Origin: Desulfobulbus sp.
Lineage (GTDB): Bacteria > Desulfobacterota > Desulfobulbia > Desulfobulbales > Desulfobulbaceae
Reading direction: 5' to 3'
Length of the DNA stretch: 6,620 nt
NCBI GenBank assembly: GCA_030602145.1
Contig: JAUWAH010000138.1
Coordinates: 1-6,620, forward strand
Positions 6,542 to 6,620 of this stretch are shown here, piece after piece; within the stretch, counting starts at the first letter, position 1, and each line of letters starts with the position of its first letter. Below the pieces are notes generated by a model, which was not told the origin of the DNA, ran no database searches, and saw only the letters and a list, made by a program, of their open reading frames with translations. Position numbers and translations under genes: made by a program.

Positions 6542-6620
6542 CCGATTTTTATCGACAACTCGGCAGCCACCTGGCGGCTATCGAGGAGCAGGGGCAGCGC
6601 CGCTCGCTGGTGCAGGTGTC
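6538..6620 (+). CDS. N-terminus of a gene, possibly 8-amino-7-oxononanoate synthase-like PLP enzyme (runs off the right edge)
   Basis: GTG at 6538 overlaps the TGA stop of the selenoprotein gene in the string GTGA, a 4-nt overlap typical of coupled operon genes. Twenty-seven codons are visible, reading MTDFYRQLGSHLAAIEEQG then QRRSLVQV. The spacing of FY-x2-L, L-x2-I-x3-G and R-x-L resembles the N-terminal helix of the alpha-oxoamine synthase family (BioF, Kbl). The PLP lysine and all diagnostic motifs lie outside the window, so this is a tentative call. There is no clear ribosome-binding sequence, in keeping with reinitiation after the upstream stop. If it is BioF, the product would act in biotin synthesis. 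A link to the selenoprotein's function is not evident. Confidence 0.45.
   Translation, partial: MTDFYRQLGSHLAAIEEQGQRRSLVQV

Overview
This is a GC-rich bacterial window. It looks like chromosomal DNA of an anaerobic, Desulfobacterota-like organism (for example a relative of Desulfobulbus), but that assignment is inference. The grounds are the mix of a class II fumarase, a type II secretion/type IV pilus-type ATPase with a c-di-GMP-type N-terminus, an HDOD protein and, most telling, a gene with an in-frame UGA that reads as a selenoprotein. There is no insertion sequence, CRISPR array, tRNA or rRNA. Gene density is about 95 percent, and each of the three real intergenic gaps (240, 158 and 183 bp) carries promoter-like sequence.

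Layout. Bases 1-1078, minus strand: a cation diffusion facilitator (CDF) metal exporter is followed after 39 bp by the 5' end of an alpha/beta-hydrolase-like esterase that runs off the left edge. Bases 1079-1317: a divergent promoter region with inverted repeats. Bases 1318-2712, plus strand: class II fumarase, fumC. Bases 2713-2870: gap with a possible promoter and a structured leader. Bases 2871-5579, plus strand: a tight two-gene unit, a GspE/PilB-family ATPase whose TAA stop directly abuts the ATG of an HDOD gene. Bases 5576-6010, minus strand: a YciA-type acyl-CoA thioesterase, convergent with the HDOD gene and sharing a TTAA in which both stop codons lie. Bases 6011-6193: a second divergent promoter region. 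Bases 6194-6541, plus strand: a 115-residue thioredoxin-fold/ArsC-like protein with UGA at codon 12 in a UxxC motif and a SECIS-like hairpin just behind it. From 6538: the start of another gene, overlapping the selenoprotein stop by 4 nt, possibly an 8-amino-7-oxononanoate synthase-like PLP enzyme.

How the parts fit. Most genes are independent housekeeping functions (TCA cycle, acyl-CoA hydrolysis, metal efflux). The two points of biological interest are the selenoprotein with its recoding signal, which ordinary gene calling would truncate or call broken, and the ATPase-HDOD pair. That ATPase has an N-terminus built from four 24-residue repeats related to the c-di-GMP-binding MshEN motif. It is encoded without recognisable pilus or secretion genes in view, which suggests a nucleotide-signal-responsive motor with a dedicated HDOD partner.
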